A stretch of DNA of 64,000 bases from Bradyrhizobium oligotrophicum S58. GTDB lineage: Bacteria; Pseudomonadota; Alphaproteobacteria; Rhizobiales; Xanthobacteraceae. The stretch spans positions 8,040,001 through 8,104,000 of the forward strand of contig NC_020453.1 of assembly GCF_000344805.1 (NCBI RefSeq). Direction: 5' to 3'. Shown here in pieces: positions 63,421 through 64,000 of the stretch; the first letter of the stretch is position 1; every line of letters begins with the position of its first letter. The notes beneath the pieces were generated by a model. The model did no database searches, was not told where the DNA came from, and saw only the letters and a program-made list of their open reading frames with translations. The position numbers and the translations under genes were made by a program.

Positions 63421-64000
63421 CTACTTCAGACCGGCGGCTTGCAGGGCGCGGTCGATCACGGCGGCGACGTCGATCGTCCGGCGCCGCGGCCTGGCGGTCG
63501 CGCCATTGCCGTTGATCGAGGCTTCGACGGTCGCCGACTCCAGCCGTTTCGGCTCCGGGGCCTTGGAGACGGCCACAAGCTTGGACTCCGGCTTCGGGTC
63601 AGGCCTGGGCTTGGCCGCTTTCCGCGACTCGGATGCCGGCGACTCCTGCGCGACCTTTGGCTGCGGGATCGCGGCGGATGCCGGTCCCGAGAGCAACATG
63701 CCGGTCGGCGATACTCTGGGCTCGACCACTTTGATCTCGGCTGGCTTGACGTCGACCGGCTCCGCAGCCGGCGACGGCGCGTCCGCGGCGCGTCGCAAGA
63801 TCTTGGTCAAGGCCGGCACCGCCGAGATCGGCGACACCTGCGGGATCAGCTTCGTGCTCGGCGATGTCGTGGCCGCCTTGAGCGGACGAATCCAATCAGT
63901 GACGCCGAAGAATTTCGCGATGTGATAGGATGAGGAAATGCCGGCCTCTAGCAGGAACGGCCCCGCCTTGCCGTAGCGCTTGTCGTTGGCCGCGATCCCG
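63421..64000 (-). CDS. C-terminal part of an unrecognised protein, gene continues beyond the window
   Basis: 193 codons are visible. The frame remains open past 63837 to the edge. The first visible part, GIAANDKRYGKAGPFLLEAG then SSSYHIAKFFGVTDWIRPL, looks like the end of a folded domain. After it comes a Pro/Ala/Glu/Lys-rich linker, then RPRRRTIDVAAVIDRALQAAGLK at the end, a short amphipathic tail. I do not recognise the family. A GTG at 63837 as start is rejected because the upstream codons continue coding-like. Confidence 0.6.
   Translation of the reverse strand, partial: GIAANDKRYGKAGPFLLEAGISSSYHIAKFFGVTDWIRPLKAATTSPSTKLIPQVSPISAVPALTKILRRAADAPSPAAEPVDVKPAEIKVVEPRVSPTGMLLSGPASAAIPQPKVAQESPASESRKAAKPRPDPKPESKLVAVSKAPEPKRLESATVEASINGNGATARPRRRTIDVAAVIDRALQAAGLK

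Noticed and set aside
63421..63837. Complete 138-residue gene starting at the GTG 63837
   Set aside because: The frame continues open and protein-like to the window edge, so this is the end of a longer gene.

Overview
The window is high-GC DNA of a Bradyrhizobium-like alphaproteobacterium. This is inferred from a RegS/RegR redox two-component pair, an intracellular PHB depolymerase, an MmcB-type repair nuclease, typical rhizobial small stress-type proteins, and several families of dispersed intergenic palindromes. Both strands are densely coded and mostly chromosomal in character. I saw no rRNA, tRNA, CRISPR array, intact insertion sequence or prophage.

Layout. 0-5.2 kb: 3' end of a prenyl diphosphate synthase, a DUF1345 membrane protein, a secreted caspase-like protease, an NTF2-fold protein and a CPA1 Na+/H+ antiporter. 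5.2-7.1 kb: repeat-rich DNA around a GNAT acetyltransferase. 7.1-14 kb: ispG with an EamA transporter, a Zur-type Fur regulator, and a marR-emrA-emrB efflux operon. 14.2-17.8 kb: a three-gene minus-strand membrane-stress operon (PspA-type fusion protein, YqiJ-like protein, YqiK-like flotillin). 18-21.5 kb: an APH-fold kinase, an intradiol dioxygenase and a 3-oxoadipyl-CoA-type thiolase. 22-33.4 kb: mutS and glnD on the plus strand, separated by a minus-strand block (peptidoglycan hydrolase, membrane protein, OsmC, SsuABC-type importer). 33.8-36.6 kb: two tandem Liv-type solute-binding proteins without their transporter. 36.7-39 kb: a ClpP paralogue, an ArsR-SRPBCC pair with a perfect operator, and a DUF1330 protein. 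39-46.7 kb: penicillin-binding protein 1A, a DosP-like PAS-PAS-GAF-GGDEF-EAL protein, a YgjP-like metallopeptidase and PhaZ. 46.8-50.6 kb: an ABC-2 exporter divergent from regS-regR. 50.6-64 kb: small stress-type proteins, a coupled mannose cluster (ManA, GT4 fusion, GH130), MmcB, two convergent GH13 enzymes, an MBL hydrolase and a partial gene.

The most unusual item is the first gene of the membrane-stress operon (16643-17812, minus). Its C-terminal half reads as a complete PspA/IM30 coiled-coil protein. Its N-terminal ~155 residues resemble the RNA-guided nuclease TnpB (OrfB of IS605) N-terminal helical plus beta-barrel region, with no RuvC nuclease part. If confirmed, this is a transposon-derived domain captured by a phage-shock/flotillin system. 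Its start codon also lies beside a hairpin that carries the ribosome binding site in its loop. Other leads are the ManA-GT4/glycosidase-like-GH130 cluster, a PhaR-type site in front of phaZ, and a DosP-like protein that lacks the haem histidine.
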